Shown here: piece after piece, positions 34,477 through 47,018 of the stretch
Numbering within the stretch: the first letter of the stretch is position 1
Layout of the letters: every line of letters begins with the position of its first letter
NCBI GenBank assembly: GCA_025201345.1
Contig: JAIXMG010000019.1
Span: 124,001-188,000, forward strand
Length of the DNA: 64,000 bases
Reading direction: 5' to 3'
Source: Thamnidium elegans
Taxonomy: Eukaryota > Mucoromycota > Mucoromycetes > Mucorales > Mucoraceae
Translations under genes and position numbers: made by a program
Notes under the pieces: generated by a model
Told to the model about the DNA's origin: nothing
Database searches by the model: none
The model's input: the letters and a program-made list of their open reading frames with translations, nothing else

Positions 34477-36060
34477 ATGATGAAGAATATTACACTTGTA
34501 GGTACTTTTTTTTTTTTTTTTTTTGTGGTAAATGGCTAATTTAGGAGTCACATGCACGTTTTTTTTTTTACAATGAGGGCGTTTTTTTTTTGATACGAAT
34601 ACACCCATATATATCCCCTCTTGTACACCACATAACTTTATCTTTTTTTTTTTTTTTTCTCTCTCTCTCCCTCTCTCTTTTTTGTAATAATAATAATAAT
34701 ACATAACCAAAACTGTCTCAAAATAATAAAGAACACTTTGGTCCGGGAGGAGTATTTGCTATCCCTACGTTAAAGCCAAGTAACGCAACCAAGAACTGTT
34801 TTGAATGTGGAACATCATTTAGCTTGTTCAAACAAAAGTACCACTGTCGTAACTGCGGTAAAGACAGAGAAAAAAAAAAATTGAGCAATTTTTTCTTCTT
34901 TACTTATTATTTTAATAGGTAATGTTGTTTGTAATAGTTGTTCTGATCACAGACATGCTTTAAAAAAGTTCGGTTATGAAAAGTAAGTTTAGCTTTGTAA
35001 AGAGGGGGAACTTTATGTGTACCAATAAATTTATTAGTCCAGTCAGATGTTGTATTACTTGCGATAAGCTAATCAACATGCAAAATATGACCTCGAATGA
35101 ATTATCGAAATTACCACCAAAGACGCTGAAAGAGTATATTCATGCTTATAATTTACCGTTCAAATCTGCTATTGAAAAGAACGACTTGGTCCGCATTATT
35201 TTTAATACAAGGCCTATATCGAACCAAAGCGAAACTTATTACAGAAAACATCGAACAAAGCAACCGTCTAGTAATAATGACGAACCTGGCAATTCGTTTT
35301 CGTTTACCAATATAGTGCAGGAAATATTCTCACCACCGGCTGCTCCCCATAATCGACAGGAACAAGCGAGACAGCACGAAGAGCACAATAGAAGACAACA
35401 AGAACAATCAAGAAGACAGCGAGAAGAACAAGAGGAACAGGCCAGAAGACAGCGAGAAGAACGGGAAAACCAAGCGAGAAGATTGCGCGAAGAACAGCAA
35501 CGGAGAATGAGACATCATACACAATCTACATCGCCTACTCCTCCAAATAATTTTTCATCGCCGCCTGCCAGACCAACATCAGCATCGCCGCCACTATCAA
35601 ACGATAATCTTTTATCACTGCATGATTTAATTAAAAATAAAATTGACCCAGCCTCGCTTTCTGTACGCACGTTAAAATCTATCCTAAAATCAAACTATGT
35701 CAAACAGTCACATGTTATTGAGAAATCAGAACTTGTCAAGCTGGTGGTACGTTTAGCAGATCAACATAGAGCGGAAATGGAGTCGAGTAAAAGGAACGAG
35801 GAGGATGAGAGTGGTGGTAGTGGTGGAAACGAGGATTTATTGTGTCGTGTTTGTTTTGATAGGCAGCAAAATTGTGTGTTTTTGGATTGTGGTCATATGG
35901 CTACTTGTATAGAATGTGCTAAAAAAGTAAGTACGGGGAAGTTTTTTTTATATAAAATATATTGATTTTTCTTTTTTTTGTACAGTTGATCGAAACTCGT
36001 AACGAATGTCCAATATGTCGTGAGCCTATTTTGAAATTAGTCCATGTGTTCCGCTCATAA
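34477..36060 (+). CDS. FYVE-like + SAP + RING E3 ubiquitin ligase (RFFL/RNF34-like)
   Basis: Exons 34732-34857, 34919-34982, 35038-35926 and 35986-36060 are clear; exon 1 (34477-34501, MMKNITLV) is a guess that keeps phase. The model is 392 residues. A FYVE-type finger comes first (NCFECGTSFSLFKQKYHCRNCG, NVVCNSCSDHRHAL, PVRCCITC), with RNCG where classic FYVE has R(R/K)HHCR. Two SAP-like helix pairs follow (LSKLPPKTLKEYIHAYNLPF; LSVRTLKSILKSNYV) around an Arg/Gln/Glu-rich coil. The C-terminal C3HC4 RING reads LCRVCFDRQQNCVFLDCGHMATCIECAKK and NECPICREPI. This domain order is that of animal RNF34/RFFL, ligases of endosomal and plasma membranes. Confidence 0.82.
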
Positions 36061-36366
36061 ACAAAAAGAATATATATGTTTTTTTTTTTTTTTTTAGTAT
36101 GTAGAGTTATTGTTGTAAATAAAATATAACTTGTTGATCCAAGCTTATTATCAATATACCTCGCAGCGCTTTTTGAAAATTAGAGGTGGTGACTTTTTTG
36201 AAAGTAGGGTGGGAAACCCACTATCGTTGGGAGAAAAGACAGTCCATCTAATGCAATAGACTTTTTTTTTCCCACGCATTTTGTACTTATTGCCTATTTT
36301 TTCCACGGTATTTCACCTTTTCTTTCATCTTTTTCGCTCTTTTGTTTAATATACATATATAAAAGT

Positions 36367-37905
36367 ATGACCCCTTTACTTTCACGTCTTATCCAAACTA
36401 AATATCCACATTCAAAGCTTGTTTTGAATAAGGTAATTGCACCTTTTCTTATCAAGAAAATTATTCCGTTACTGACATAAATATATATTTATAGTCAGTT
36501 CGATCTTTTCATTCTTCTTTATATAACTTTGGTGCTATCAAACCATTTTTATTAGCTGATATTGGCGAAGGTATCACTGAATGTGAAATCGTTCAATGGT
36601 AAAGATATAACATAAAAAAGACCCGCTTTTTTTTTTTTGAATTTTAATAAGAATTTTTTTTAGGTTCGTTAAACCGGGACAGACGGTAGCTGAATTTGAT
36701 AAAATTTGTGAAGTACAGTCAGACAAAGCATCAGTAGAAATCTCATCTCGATATGCAGGAAATATCACCAAGGTCCATTACGATGTTAATCAGGTTGCTA
36801 AGGTGGGATCTGCTTTAGTAGATATAGAAACCGAGGAGAATGATAATGAAGAGGTCGTAGATACTGCTACTGACGCTAACCCTACTACCGTTCAAGACAC
36901 TGCTCCCGCTGCAGGTTCCTCAAGTTATATTGCTCAGTGGGAGACGCCTGCTGTTCGTAGACTGTTGCATGAATATGGCTTGAACGTAAAGGATTTATCT
37001 GGATCTGGAAAAAATGGACGTGTCTTGAAGGGAGATATTTTGAGTTTGATCAAGTCTGGCTCATTAGAGAAAAAAGGTACCACTAATAAAAAAAATCTAA
37101 AGGAGTTATAAGATTAACCCTTTCTATAATAGTTTACGAAATGAAAAAGCATGTTATTAAGACAGTGGAAGCAGCAGATGTAGAAGGATCGATCCCTTTA
37201 AACGCTATTCAAAAAGCCATGTTCAAGACCATGACTAAATCACTTGCTATTCCTCAATTAGGCTTCAAAGATGAAATTGACTTAAATTCTACTTCCGAAT
37301 ACAAGAACGCTCTTAACACATATATTGCTGATAACCCCGATTTATACCAGTTCAAGAAAATCTCGTACTTGCCCATCTTTATAAAGTGTCTATCTTTATC
37401 GCTCTCATTCTTCCCTATCATGAACGCACAGATAACAGAAAACGCCGGTGTGCCTCAAATCAACTACCGCGATGTGCATAATGTTGGCGTCGCTATGGAT
37501 ACCCCTCAAGGCCTTATTGTGCCCAATATTAAAAACGTACAGCAGAAAACAATATTTGAAATTGCTAGTGAAATTCACAGACTGACCCACTTGGCTAAAA
37601 AGGGCGCTATTCCTCTTTCAGACTTGAAGGGTGGTACAATTACTCTGTCGAATATTGGATCCATTGGTGGTACGTATGCCAACCCAATTATCGTTTCGAA
37701 CGAATCGGCTATTGTGGCTTTAGGTTCCGCTAGAAAACTACCTCGCTTTAGTGAGGGCTCGAACACTATGGTTGCGAAGCAAATAATGCCTGTTAGTTGG
37801 TCTGCTGATCATCGTGTCATTGATGGCGCTACTATGGCTCAGTTTAGTAATACCTGGAAGAGTTTTATTGAAAATCCTGCTCTTTTAGCTAGTAAACTTC
37901 ATTAG
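36367..37905 (+). CDS. Branched-chain 2-oxoacid dehydrogenase E2 (dihydrolipoyl acyltransferase)
   Basis: Four exons (36367-36432, 36495-36598, 36664-37076, 37133-37905) give 451 residues. It starts with a mitochondrial presequence (MTPLLSRLIQTKYPHSKLVLNKSVRSFHSS, split by intron 1). One lipoyl domain follows (LADIGEGITECEIVQWFVKPGQTVAEFD, lipoyl Lys in VQSDKASVEIS), then a subunit-binding domain (TPAVRRLLHEYGLNVKDLSGSGKNGRVLKGDIL) and the acyltransferase core with the active-site motif SADHRVIDGATMAQF. GEGITECEIVQW separates it from the pyruvate and 2-oxoglutarate E2 types. It works in the mitochondrial matrix in breakdown of leucine, isoleucine and valine. Confidence 0.95.
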
Positions 37906-38929
37906 ATTAATATAGATTCCGTAAAAATAAATATATATATGCAGTACATTGCTTTACATTCTATGAATGTTTTTTTAATGCATATTTTGTTATTGGCCTT
38001 ACTTTAAGAGGTTTATTTATCGACCTAAGCAGTATTAATTCTATTCTATATATATATATATATATATTTAAGAATGAGTCTCTTTTCTTGTGCACGTCTT
38101 TTTTATTTCCGTACAAAAGAATAATGTTTTTCTTAAAGCAACCGCCGTACATAAGAGCACTTGTTGCAAACGCTCAAATGCGGTTCGCTCAAGTATAATA
38201 TTGTAAAAATGAATACGCCATATTTTCTTTTCTGAACATGTAAATAGAACGTGCACCAAGAATTCTCAAAAATAAAATCATCTATGATGCAAGAAGTTTC
38301 TCGTGACGAAGAACAGCGCTTACAAAAAAAAAAGATGAGCACTGCTTCGAAATGTAATGATGATCATTGTATTATGCCTGAAGGCGACATTGAAGAAGAG
38401 ACCGTTGAAATAAAAAATAATATTTACAGTAACTACAAGAACATTCTGCAGAAGGTTATTATATGAAAAAAAAAATGTTATAAATAATAGCCCAAAACGC
38501 CCATTTTTCAACTTATAGCCCAACCGCAGCGAAACGGCTGATTCAGTTGAAGCATTGCGTTCTGTTGTGGAGGGGAAAAGAAACCGCTAATTGGTTTTTT
38601 TTTTCTTTCTCTCTCTCATTATTGTGGTTATATAGTACAAGTATTAAATGCGCAGTATTGATCGAATCAGTTATAAAATTATAATAAAACTATTCCTAAG
38701 GGACAAGCGAAAGAGTAGGAAGAGCAGTTGTGCTAAAAAAAAAAAAAACAGCATGAAAATCACTGCTAAAAAAAAAGCTCACCGAGATATCGCAGCTTAA
38801 AAATCGCTCACATAAGAAATCACTGCTAATTTTACCAGCTATAAGAAATAATGGTCTTTAATTTATTAAAAAACAGAAAACGCGTTTCGGACCCAAGTTG
38901 CATAATACAAATTAATTGTTTCGAATATA
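37906..38929. other. Gene-poor interval after the E2 gene
   Basis: A 61-codon open stretch (+, about 38,284-38,466, MQEVSRDEEQRLQ..., ending KNILQKVII) has gene-like composition and an A/K-rich middle, but no family or joining exon was found. The remainder is AT-rich, with GCTAAAAAAAAA words repeated around 38,730-38,830. Confidence 0.35.
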
Positions 38930-40160
38930 TCTTTGATAAAAAAAAATAAAAACGTACTTTTTTGGTTTTTTTTTCGATTTTCATTTTTGGGGGTCAACCC
39001 CTTTTGTTTTTTGGCCAAAAATCACAATTTTTTTACGATTATTATGGATCCAATTTGCCTTTCTTTGTGAAAAAACCAAGGATAATAAATTACTCGTTTA
39101 GGCGCATTTAATCCATTTTAAATCAAACTTTTAATTCAAAAATTGAAAGAGGAATCACTGTTTAAAAATAACTTTTTTTTGGAAAAAATGACACGCGTTT
39201 TTTGTGTAACGATTTTTCTCGACTTTTTCATTTCCGTGATTACATAAAATGTATTTTTTATTACTATTTTTGGTAATATCAACGATTATAAATCTTTAAA
39301 AACCCTTTATTATTTATTTATAAATGAAAGTGCTACAGTCAAAAATGAGCGAGAAAACGCGCTTTAAAGAAAACGCTATTTTAAGTTCCGCTTAACTCAA
39401 ATTTTAGTAAAAAAAAAAAACGTTTTTAAACGTTGATTACTCGCTCAGTGTTTTTAGTAAAAAAATACTTTTAGATGGATTAGATGCGCCTAAAAGAGCA
39501 CTTTATTATCATGGGTTTTTACAAAAAAAAAGCAAAGTAGATCGGGAGTAATTGGGAAAAATCTGAGAAAAAAAATCGAAAAACAAAAGGGGTTGACCCC
39601 CCAAAATGATCAAAAATGGCCAAAAATGACCGACCACAAAAAAAGTAAAAAAAAATCGAGAAAATATAAAACAGCAAGCGGTTTTCAATAATTGATGTTA
39701 AAGACAATGCCTTGATGACTAGCTTTCACTAAGTAACTTGGGCAAAAGAACCATTTTCTGACTTTTAATTATACACTGAAAACACCTTATTTTAAACACT
39801 AGTAAAATTACCTTTTTTAGAAGTGATGCCCTGAATGTTGGTATAAAAACGAATGTTTTAAAAAAGGATAACGGACGAACAATGATGGGTTATAATAATT
39901 AAATAGTTCCTGAACTCACACAAGCTATCACACAGAAAAATATACCGCATATATTACTCTACGAACGCTCAAACATTAAATTCCATTAAAAACTTTACAG
40001 TTATCAATTAAAATAGTACAGAGCTATGTATTAAAATGACATATAATTAATTATTTTGTACGTTATATTTCATTATTCTCTCTCTATCATTTCGATTATT
40101 ATTCTTTTGTTTATGAATAATATTGGTATATAATATGCTCCTGAAGACTAGAATCGTACA
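38930..40160. repeat. Dispersed repeat, copy C, with internal inverted arms
   Basis: This is the largest copy. A forward arm (about 38,930-39,180; GGGGGTCAACCCCTTTTG..., GGATAATAAATTACTCGTTTAGGCGC) is answered by an inverted arm (about 39,430-39,650; GCGCCTAAAAGAGCACTTTATTATC, CAAAAGGGGTTGACCCCC). The inverted part then runs on to 40,160 and matches copy A read backwards, including the CTCTCTCTATCATTTCGATTATTATTCTTTTG stretch near 40,080. The layout suggests a foldback element or two copies in head-to-head orientation. No protein was found in any frame. Confidence 0.6.
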
Positions 40161-41373
40161 TGCAGTCTTTTCGTAAATTAAATAAACGTACCTCAAAATT
40201 AGTTGAAAGCTTCCTTATTATTATTTCTTATAAATTTATCTTATATATTTAGTGGTTTTGTAAAATTAAATCTCACTCTTAAATAGAATAGTGGTAATAG
40301 TGGTGTTAAAGTGGGGGACTGAAGACATCCTGGAGAAATTCACCCTTAAATAGAGCCGTTACTGTATAATAACAAAAGGATTAAAAAGCAAAATAATTTA
40401 GACAAGATAAAACTCAAATGTGATATCCTACTTTAACAAAGCCTCTAAACACTCCAGATATGTCAGAATATTATAGCCTAACATTCTAGAAATAACGAGG
40501 AATGCCATTAGTTTGAGACGGAAGGGTGACTTGTTGTTTTTTTTTCTATTTTTTTTCTATTTTTTTTTTTATTTATTTTTTTCTTTATTTTTGTATGGGA
40601 GACAGAGCTCTTGTTTCTGTTTAAAATCATTTTTTCCATAGTTCCAAGAAAAAAACTATTAGAATCTAGTTAATTAATTTCAAGCAATAATTATAGAATC
40701 AGACACGACAAGAGTGAAATATATATATACGAGTAAAAAAGAAAATAGAAAAAAAAATTAGTGTAACCATCCCACCTAGTGTTTTATTTTTCAAACCCTC
40801 TTTTAGCAAATTTATTGATGACTGTACTTTCGAAAGTTTATGATTACTGATAAACCTTTTTGTACCGTCCATTCATCCATTATTCTTTTATCACGTCAAT
40901 ATTTTTATGCTGTTTTGTATCTCTTTATCCTAATATAATTATTTATTTATTTTTTTTTAAAAAAAAAAAATGGATTATCAACATCTGCAATGGTATTCTT
41001 GCTTTTCTCTATTTTTATACTTAACTTTATTACCAGCCCTCATTGCACTACACTTATAATACGTCCTAGTTTTAAAAATTATATAAAATGACGTTCGTAC
41101 CTGAATTATATAGTCTTTATATATGTATTCATTTATGCATGTATTTTTTATCCATCTGCAAACGGAGTTCCTAAAGTTTCCGGTTTAAATTTAGGGTTTA
41201 AAGATAAAAAAAAAATACCTGTTTTGATGTAACGTACGTTAAAGCGAGCGTGTGATTAAAGTGCTTTGTGTGATACTACAGGCAGTCCGGGTTTAAAATA
41301 AATGTAATATCTCTCAGCAACTTTTTTCTTATTCAAGGCGTTATATAATTGTTATACATTTTTGTGTAATGTT

Positions 41374-41414
<41 letters not shown>

Positions 41415-42265
41415 GAGATAAAAAAAAAATGTATTCGTTTTGTTTAAAAGGAACTATACTTTCATACATTAAATTTGGTTAAATGTCTCAAAATTAATTA
41501 GTTTTACTTTGAAAACCGACTTTAAATATATGTAGTAACGCCTGGAATCCCTCTCTGTTTTTTTTTATTAAAGAAAAAATAAAACCGTATATTTAAAGTT
41601 TATTCTACTAGCTATTTTTTTTTTTTGAAACAAAAGTAAACATTTATGCATATACGGATGTATTTATTTACAAACCGATCTTGACTAACTCAATTATTCT
41701 AGATAGGTCAATTGATGCGCGTCCGACGTTCTTCCAACTCTAATAGTTACATGCTCTATGTAAGGTTCTAAAAAAACAATAAGACGAATTCAATTTTATT
41801 CGTTCCATACAACTAGAAAAAAAAAAAAAGGACAATAGAATGCAGAGTAACATTACAGGTTTCTCCTGTGTTCTAAATTACTACTTGCTTTCTGTGTGTA
41901 ATACCTATAATTTATTTAATAATAGTAGCATCGTGAGATTTTATAACTGTAAATCAAGCGATAGTTTCATATTTCGTCATGTTTCTTGTTGAATTTGAAT
42001 AGTTTATTCTGAAATGAAATATTAGGGGATAAAAAGGAAATGTATAATTATATTTTATATAATGGCCCATTAACATTACTTAATTAGCTAGACTAAGAGA
42101 GGCATAGAATTGTTTTAGAGTACCTTCTTGTCGCGTTTTCTCGATCTAAAAAAAGACGCGCTGTCAGTTGAAGAAAGGCCGGAATTGAACTAGCGCTAAA
42201 AATATTTTTAAAGAGAGAACTCATCGGGAACACAAAGATTGCTCTAACCCCCTTTATTTAGACAA
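40161..42265. other. Long gene-free interval
   Basis: About 2.1 kb of AT-rich DNA with long homopolymers (T run near 41,372-41,402 followed by A12). No exon pair, RNA gene or transposon domain was recognised. The last few hundred bases must contain the RPAIN promoter. Confidence 0.5.
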
Positions 42266-42419
42266 ATGAATACAGCTCGTCGACCCGTAAAAAGTATAAG
42301 CGATAACAAACGCCGTTGGCATGATAAATTTAGACAGCAATGTACGGATCGAATAAAGACTGCTAGACAAGACAAGATTGATAAAATAAGAGAAGAGCAG
42401 GTTAGTTTGTTTCCACCTA

Positions 42420-42459
<40 letters not shown>

Positions 42460-42939
42460 AACTTGACATTGTATGATTTTTTTTAGTGGATGCATGCCAT
42501 ATTAGAGAAGGAATGGACACAATTTAAAGCAGCAAATGAAAAAGCAATGAAAGAAGAAGGGATTACAGATATGGACGACTTAATCGACGAAAGTATACGA
42601 GATTATCAAGAAGAAGAAAACAGTTTTTATTTACAACAAGAACAAGTCGAGTTAGATAACGCTATTCAGCAATATCAAGATTCTCTCGACAATAAAATTT
42701 GTGCTCACTGCCAAAGAGCGTACCTTGGTCCTTCTACCTTAAATGACGTACCGATTCTTTCATGTCCAAACTGTGGGTTCTATGCGACTGAACGATGTCT
42801 AGTCGAGGTAGAAAAATCAGCACATACACATACTTCTATCTGTCATGGTTCGATGGAGTATGCTCTTGAGCCAGGAACAGACGATACACTGCTGGCTATA
42901 TGTAGTGTCTGTGATTTATGGACTATGTTTTCTATGTAA
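42266..42939 (+). CDS. RPA-interacting protein (RPAIN family)
   Basis: Two exons (42266-42400, 42487-42939) give 195 residues. The N-terminal RPA-interacting segment is basic (KRRWHDKFRQQCTDRIKTARQDKI, with REEQ at the splice). The middle is acidic and helical (WMHAILEKEWTQFKAANEKAM, DMDDLIDESIRDYQEEE). The C-terminal zinc-binding part has CAHCQRAYL, LSCPNCGFYATERC, H-x-H and CSVC. This three-part build is that of RPAIN, which carries replication protein A into the nucleus. The single intron holds a run of about 27 T followed by nine A. Confidence 0.88.
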
Positions 42940-42989
42940 ATACCTTTAAATAAAATATATATAATGTGACCGTTATCTTCTGCTTTTGT

Positions 42990-43026
<37 letters not shown>

Positions 43027-43039
43027 AGAAAGAAACGAG

Positions 43040-45404
43040 ATGGAGAATAGTATATTCAATAGTAATCAGCATTACCTGCTTGACCCAACTATAAATACGG
43101 TAAATAAAGTCAAGCTATTTATTATCTTTACTCATGACAAAAGTTTCGAAATTGTAGATTAGCGAGATAGAACAACATGACGCTAATTTGAATATTTCTA
43201 TAAGTCAACTTGAAGCTATTATGACGAAAAAGGAGGCAATATCCAAGTCAATATTATCACAAATTATTTTTATTTTAAAAGACAACAATAGCGAAAAAGT
43301 AAGTGAATACCCTTCAAGTAGTTTACATATCTAAGAGCGGAAACAACGGGAAAAAAAAGCGTTACTTAAAAAAGCCTATTTTAGAAGCAAACTGTTTTGA
43401 CAGTTGGTTTTCAGCTATTGGATTATTTATTACCATTATTAAATGATACAGATATTGAAATTCAACAAGCGAGTTTTATTTTAATCGAATTATTGGCTGA
43501 TCAACTTGACCATGACGAATTGGTTGAGAATATGATGGATCAACTAATTTGTATAGTTTGGGAATACAATAATGAAATTCAGTGCTACAGTTTGGCCAAA
43601 TTATCCTCCGAATACGTACAATTGTTTGGAAGAGGTAAAAACTTACACACAAAATCTTTTCTCTATTTCTGATTCCAAATTATCGTACCAGGATTAGAAA
43701 AAATGACAAAAGCAAGAGATTGGATGTTATTCCTTCCATTTATTTCAAACTATCTGACAAAAGTCATTGATACTATTGAAACTATTTTAACTACCAAATC
43801 GATGTATTCATGCGTTAATTCAAAAAAGACGCCTGATTTTTGGGAAAAAACAATTCTTTTGTTGACAAATAACTGTTTAGATTTTATTGAGTTTATTCAT
43901 AAAAAGACTGTTGCTCAAACGGTATCGGAGTTTCCCGTAAGTTACCCAACCTTTTTTTTTTGCGAGAGAAAAAAAAAAAAAAAGGGTTTCACTAAAAAAA
44001 AAAAAACTCCCCATAAAATAGCTTGATACAAATGACATAGGTTTGGAAAATGGTGATACAAAAAGACGTTATCTCGGTTATTACCTACTAAGCTTAATAT
44101 ATGAAAAGATCTTGGCCAATTTCGATATGCAACTTTCGAAAGTTTACTTTCAAGAGTTTCACACAAAATATACATTTCAAAGACCATTAGAAACAAAAGA
44201 AAGAGGAAACTTTAATAACCAAAACTATAAACCCGTGTTTGATATTGTTCTACGTTGTTCTGTAAAGCCACTTTATTATTATTATTATTATTACGTATAT
44301 TTTAACCCAGATTTTTTTTTTTTTTTTTGTAGAAAATATCTTCTAACTGTGGATTCTCGTACGATAGAATGTACAAAGTACAAGATTCTTTAAATAAGAA
44401 AGATCACCATAACATCTCTTTGGGTACTTATCTGTTTGTTTAACCGAAAATAATTATAAAAAAATACTAACGTGCTTATATTTATATAGAGGACAGACTT
44501 TCGGATGATGACCGACAAATGATTAACTCTAGAATGTACCCTTTGAGTTACAGCGGAATTGCAACTCTCATCGCTTTTTCTTTATATGATAGCGTCTTGT
44601 ATCCAATTATCTTTCATACTTCCAGCATCAGTAACTTTTCTCATGATTTAAGCGTGTTTGAATTTGCCAAAAAATACATTGGTATTTTGCTTAATTTACT
44701 CGTTAGGTAAAAAAAAAAAGTTTTTCTTTTTACTAGTATAAACCGTTACTAACTTATATATAGATCTAACGATATGATCTGTCAAACCGACAAGGGAATA
44801 TTCACGATCCTCTATTTGTCTGACAATATCCAAACTAAAGTTAATATGGACGATATACAAAAGCCTATCCAAGGCCCATGTGGTTCCGAACTTGTATTCC
44901 CTGCTTCAAGAATCATCGAGGTAACTTGTTTTATCTAGAAAATTATTTGAAACCTAAAAAAAAAAAAGTAGGTTATTTCTTCTGTTGCATCTACTTGCCC
45001 CGACGCTTCTATCCGATTTTTATCTTACAAATTGATAGAGAATTTTTTAAACTTTGCAGATGATGAAACGCGTGTATTTTTTTTGATAGAGTTGCTGGAC
45101 CGATGTCCGTATCCTACCATGAGAACCGCTGCGATTGGTCTATTAAAAGATCAAATTGACAGGTGTTTTAATAATAAGGTACTTTCTTTTTTTGTTTTTT
45201 TTTTCAAAAAAAAAAAAAATTAATTTTTAATGTTTTTTTTTAGACTTTTTCTATCTTTACCAGCCCATTGATTGTAAAAAAGTTTTTTCCTCTTATATTT
45301 AAGTCCAATTGGAGAATTGAGACCTTTTGGGATGACTATAGTCATATAATGCAAGCTATCAATCTTTATTTTTATCTCCTTCTTAAAGATGAAGAAAAAA
45401 ATTT

Positions 45405-45444
<40 letters not shown>

Positions 45445-45713
45445 TATTAAAAATAACATGTTTGTTTATTATTTTTATTCTTAGACAACTATCTGGAACC
45501 AGGAAAATATTAATGAAATAAAAAAGAACTATTTCGTGCCGCTTTTAAACTTGATCCAAAAACTAGAACCAGACAAGGTATTTATTTTTTTGTTTTTTTT
45601 TTCTCAAATTAATTAATAATATATATACTGTTTAGGAAAATGAATTCCAGGATATGCAAATAAACATGATAAAAGATAATATCGATAAAATAATGAACAA
45701 AGTTTCGAAATAA
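43040..45713 (+). CDS. Glomulin/ALF4/Ybp1 family helical-repeat protein
   Basis: Twelve exons (43040-43099, 43158-43298, 43385-43634, 43692-43936, 44022-44261, 44333-44423, 44490-44706, 44764-44920, 44972-45178, 45244-45405, 45485-45577, 45636-45713) sum to 646 residues without phase errors. The protein is all-helical and resembles HEAT repeats: LLDYLLPLLNDTDIEIQQASFILIELLADQL and the family-specific block FFLIELLDRCPYPTMRTAAIGLLKDQI. Relatives are human glomulin (binds the RBX1 RING and inhibits cullin ligases), plant ALF4 and yeast Ybp1/Ybp2 (Yap1 activation, kinetochore). Which of these roles holds here cannot be told. Exon 3 may start at either of two AG sites three bases apart. Confidence 0.8.
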
Positions 45714-45782
45714 AAATATACAAAAGGACTTTTTGTTTTCTTTACGCCAAAACGTATTAGTGTTACAAGAAAATAAATAAAA

Positions 45783-45826
45783 TTAATCGCCACATATGCT
45801 CTAAATTTTGAAGTTAGTTTTTTTTG

Positions 45827-45873
<47 letters not shown>

Positions 45874-46789
45874 GTACCTTTTTTATCATGATCATATCGA
45901 GGTCCAAATCTTCTTGATTAGTAATATTAAGTGCATCTTCTATAGATTTTTTCGAGGCTCTCTGTCGGTCAGAGATAGCCTGTAGCTTGCTAATCTTCTT
46001 TTTTAAATGAATTGTTTTAAAACCATTATTTTGTTCAGTATCAGATTCTGTTTCATCCGTTTCTGAATAAGACGGTGAAATTTCTTTTCGTTTTTTCGTA
46101 GTAGCTATTCAAAATAAAAATAAAATCTTTTTTTTCAGTGATATTATAAAAAAAATAAAAATTCTAGTATATTCTACGTACAACCATTACTTAGACTACC
46201 CTCAGAGAGTATTACCCTTCGAGCGAAATCAGTCTTTTGCTATGTTAAAAAAAAAAAGAGTTTAAATATTTATGTATATGTATACTTATATAGTTAAGGT
46301 TACGTTAATATCTTCTAAAATTTGAAGTCTTTCGTGCTCTACTTGTTTTTCTACCATCTCTAATTGATATTGATACATGGCTTCTGTGGTTGCTAGTTCA
46401 CTATCTCTTTTCCGCACGAACTTTTTGTTTTGTTTTATTATTTCTTTATGTGTTTCTATTTTAGTTTTTAGTTTTTATTTACTTCTAAATAATAATAATT
46501 ATAATAAAGTATACCATTTTCTATCGACAATAGTTCGTCTTTCAATACTTTGAGCTTTTCGGAATAGATACTAAAAAAAGAAGAAAAAACAGTTTAGCCA
46601 TGAATAAACAAATGACGTCGATTTCATCACAAACCTATTTCGATGATGTATTAGTTCTCTCTCTATTTCATTTATTTCTCTAGTACAATTTTGTAATAGT
46701 AATTCTTGTTGATTTTCTGGTTCCTTTTCTTCTTTTTTTTTTAAAAAAAATATTTTTTAACGAAAAAAAATTGGTTATTTTCAAATTAT

Positions 46790-46849
<60 letters not shown>

Positions 46850-47018
46850 TATATTATGATATACCTTCGACACTAGACGATTGTATTATAGAAACTGGAT
46901 ATTCTAGGTACGTCGGTTTAAAAGATGAGGGATCGTTAAGAGCGCAATGTTGTTTTAAAGAGGGATCGAGGATGGCCCATGGCGATTCTTCTTGTTGGTT
47001 TTGAGGGTAAACTGACAT
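45783..47018 (-). CDS. Unrecognised coiled-coil protein
   Basis: Seven exons (47018-46865, 46731-46635, 46570-46515, 46455-46304, 46239-46185, 46104-45878, 45800-45783) give 252 residues in continuous phase. Residues 1-51 are Pro/Ser-containing with no repeat (MSVYPQNQQEESPWAILDPS). Residues about 52-155 form a strong coiled coil (ENQQELLLQNCTREINEIER, EMVEKQVEHERLQILEDIN). A basic-acidic segment with a possible nuclear signal (TTKKRKE, then SETDETESD) is followed by a last helix. I do not recognise the family; the small size and coiled coil would suit a kinetochore, centrosome or tether subunit. The final exon encodes only SICGD and is less certain. Its stop is 69 bp from the opposing stop of the glomulin-like gene. 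Intron 1 contains a run of 55 A on the + strand. Confidence 0.65.
46792..46846. repeat. A55 homopolymer in intron 1 of the coiled-coil gene
   Basis: Fifty-five A in a row on + (poly-T on the sense strand). It lies between the donor at 46,864 and the acceptor at 46,732. The exact length is uncertain because such runs are error-prone in sequencing. Confidence 0.85.

Noticed and set aside
38251..38466. 71-codon frame on + after the E2 gene
   Set aside because: It has protein-like composition, but no start in good context, no partner exon and no known family.
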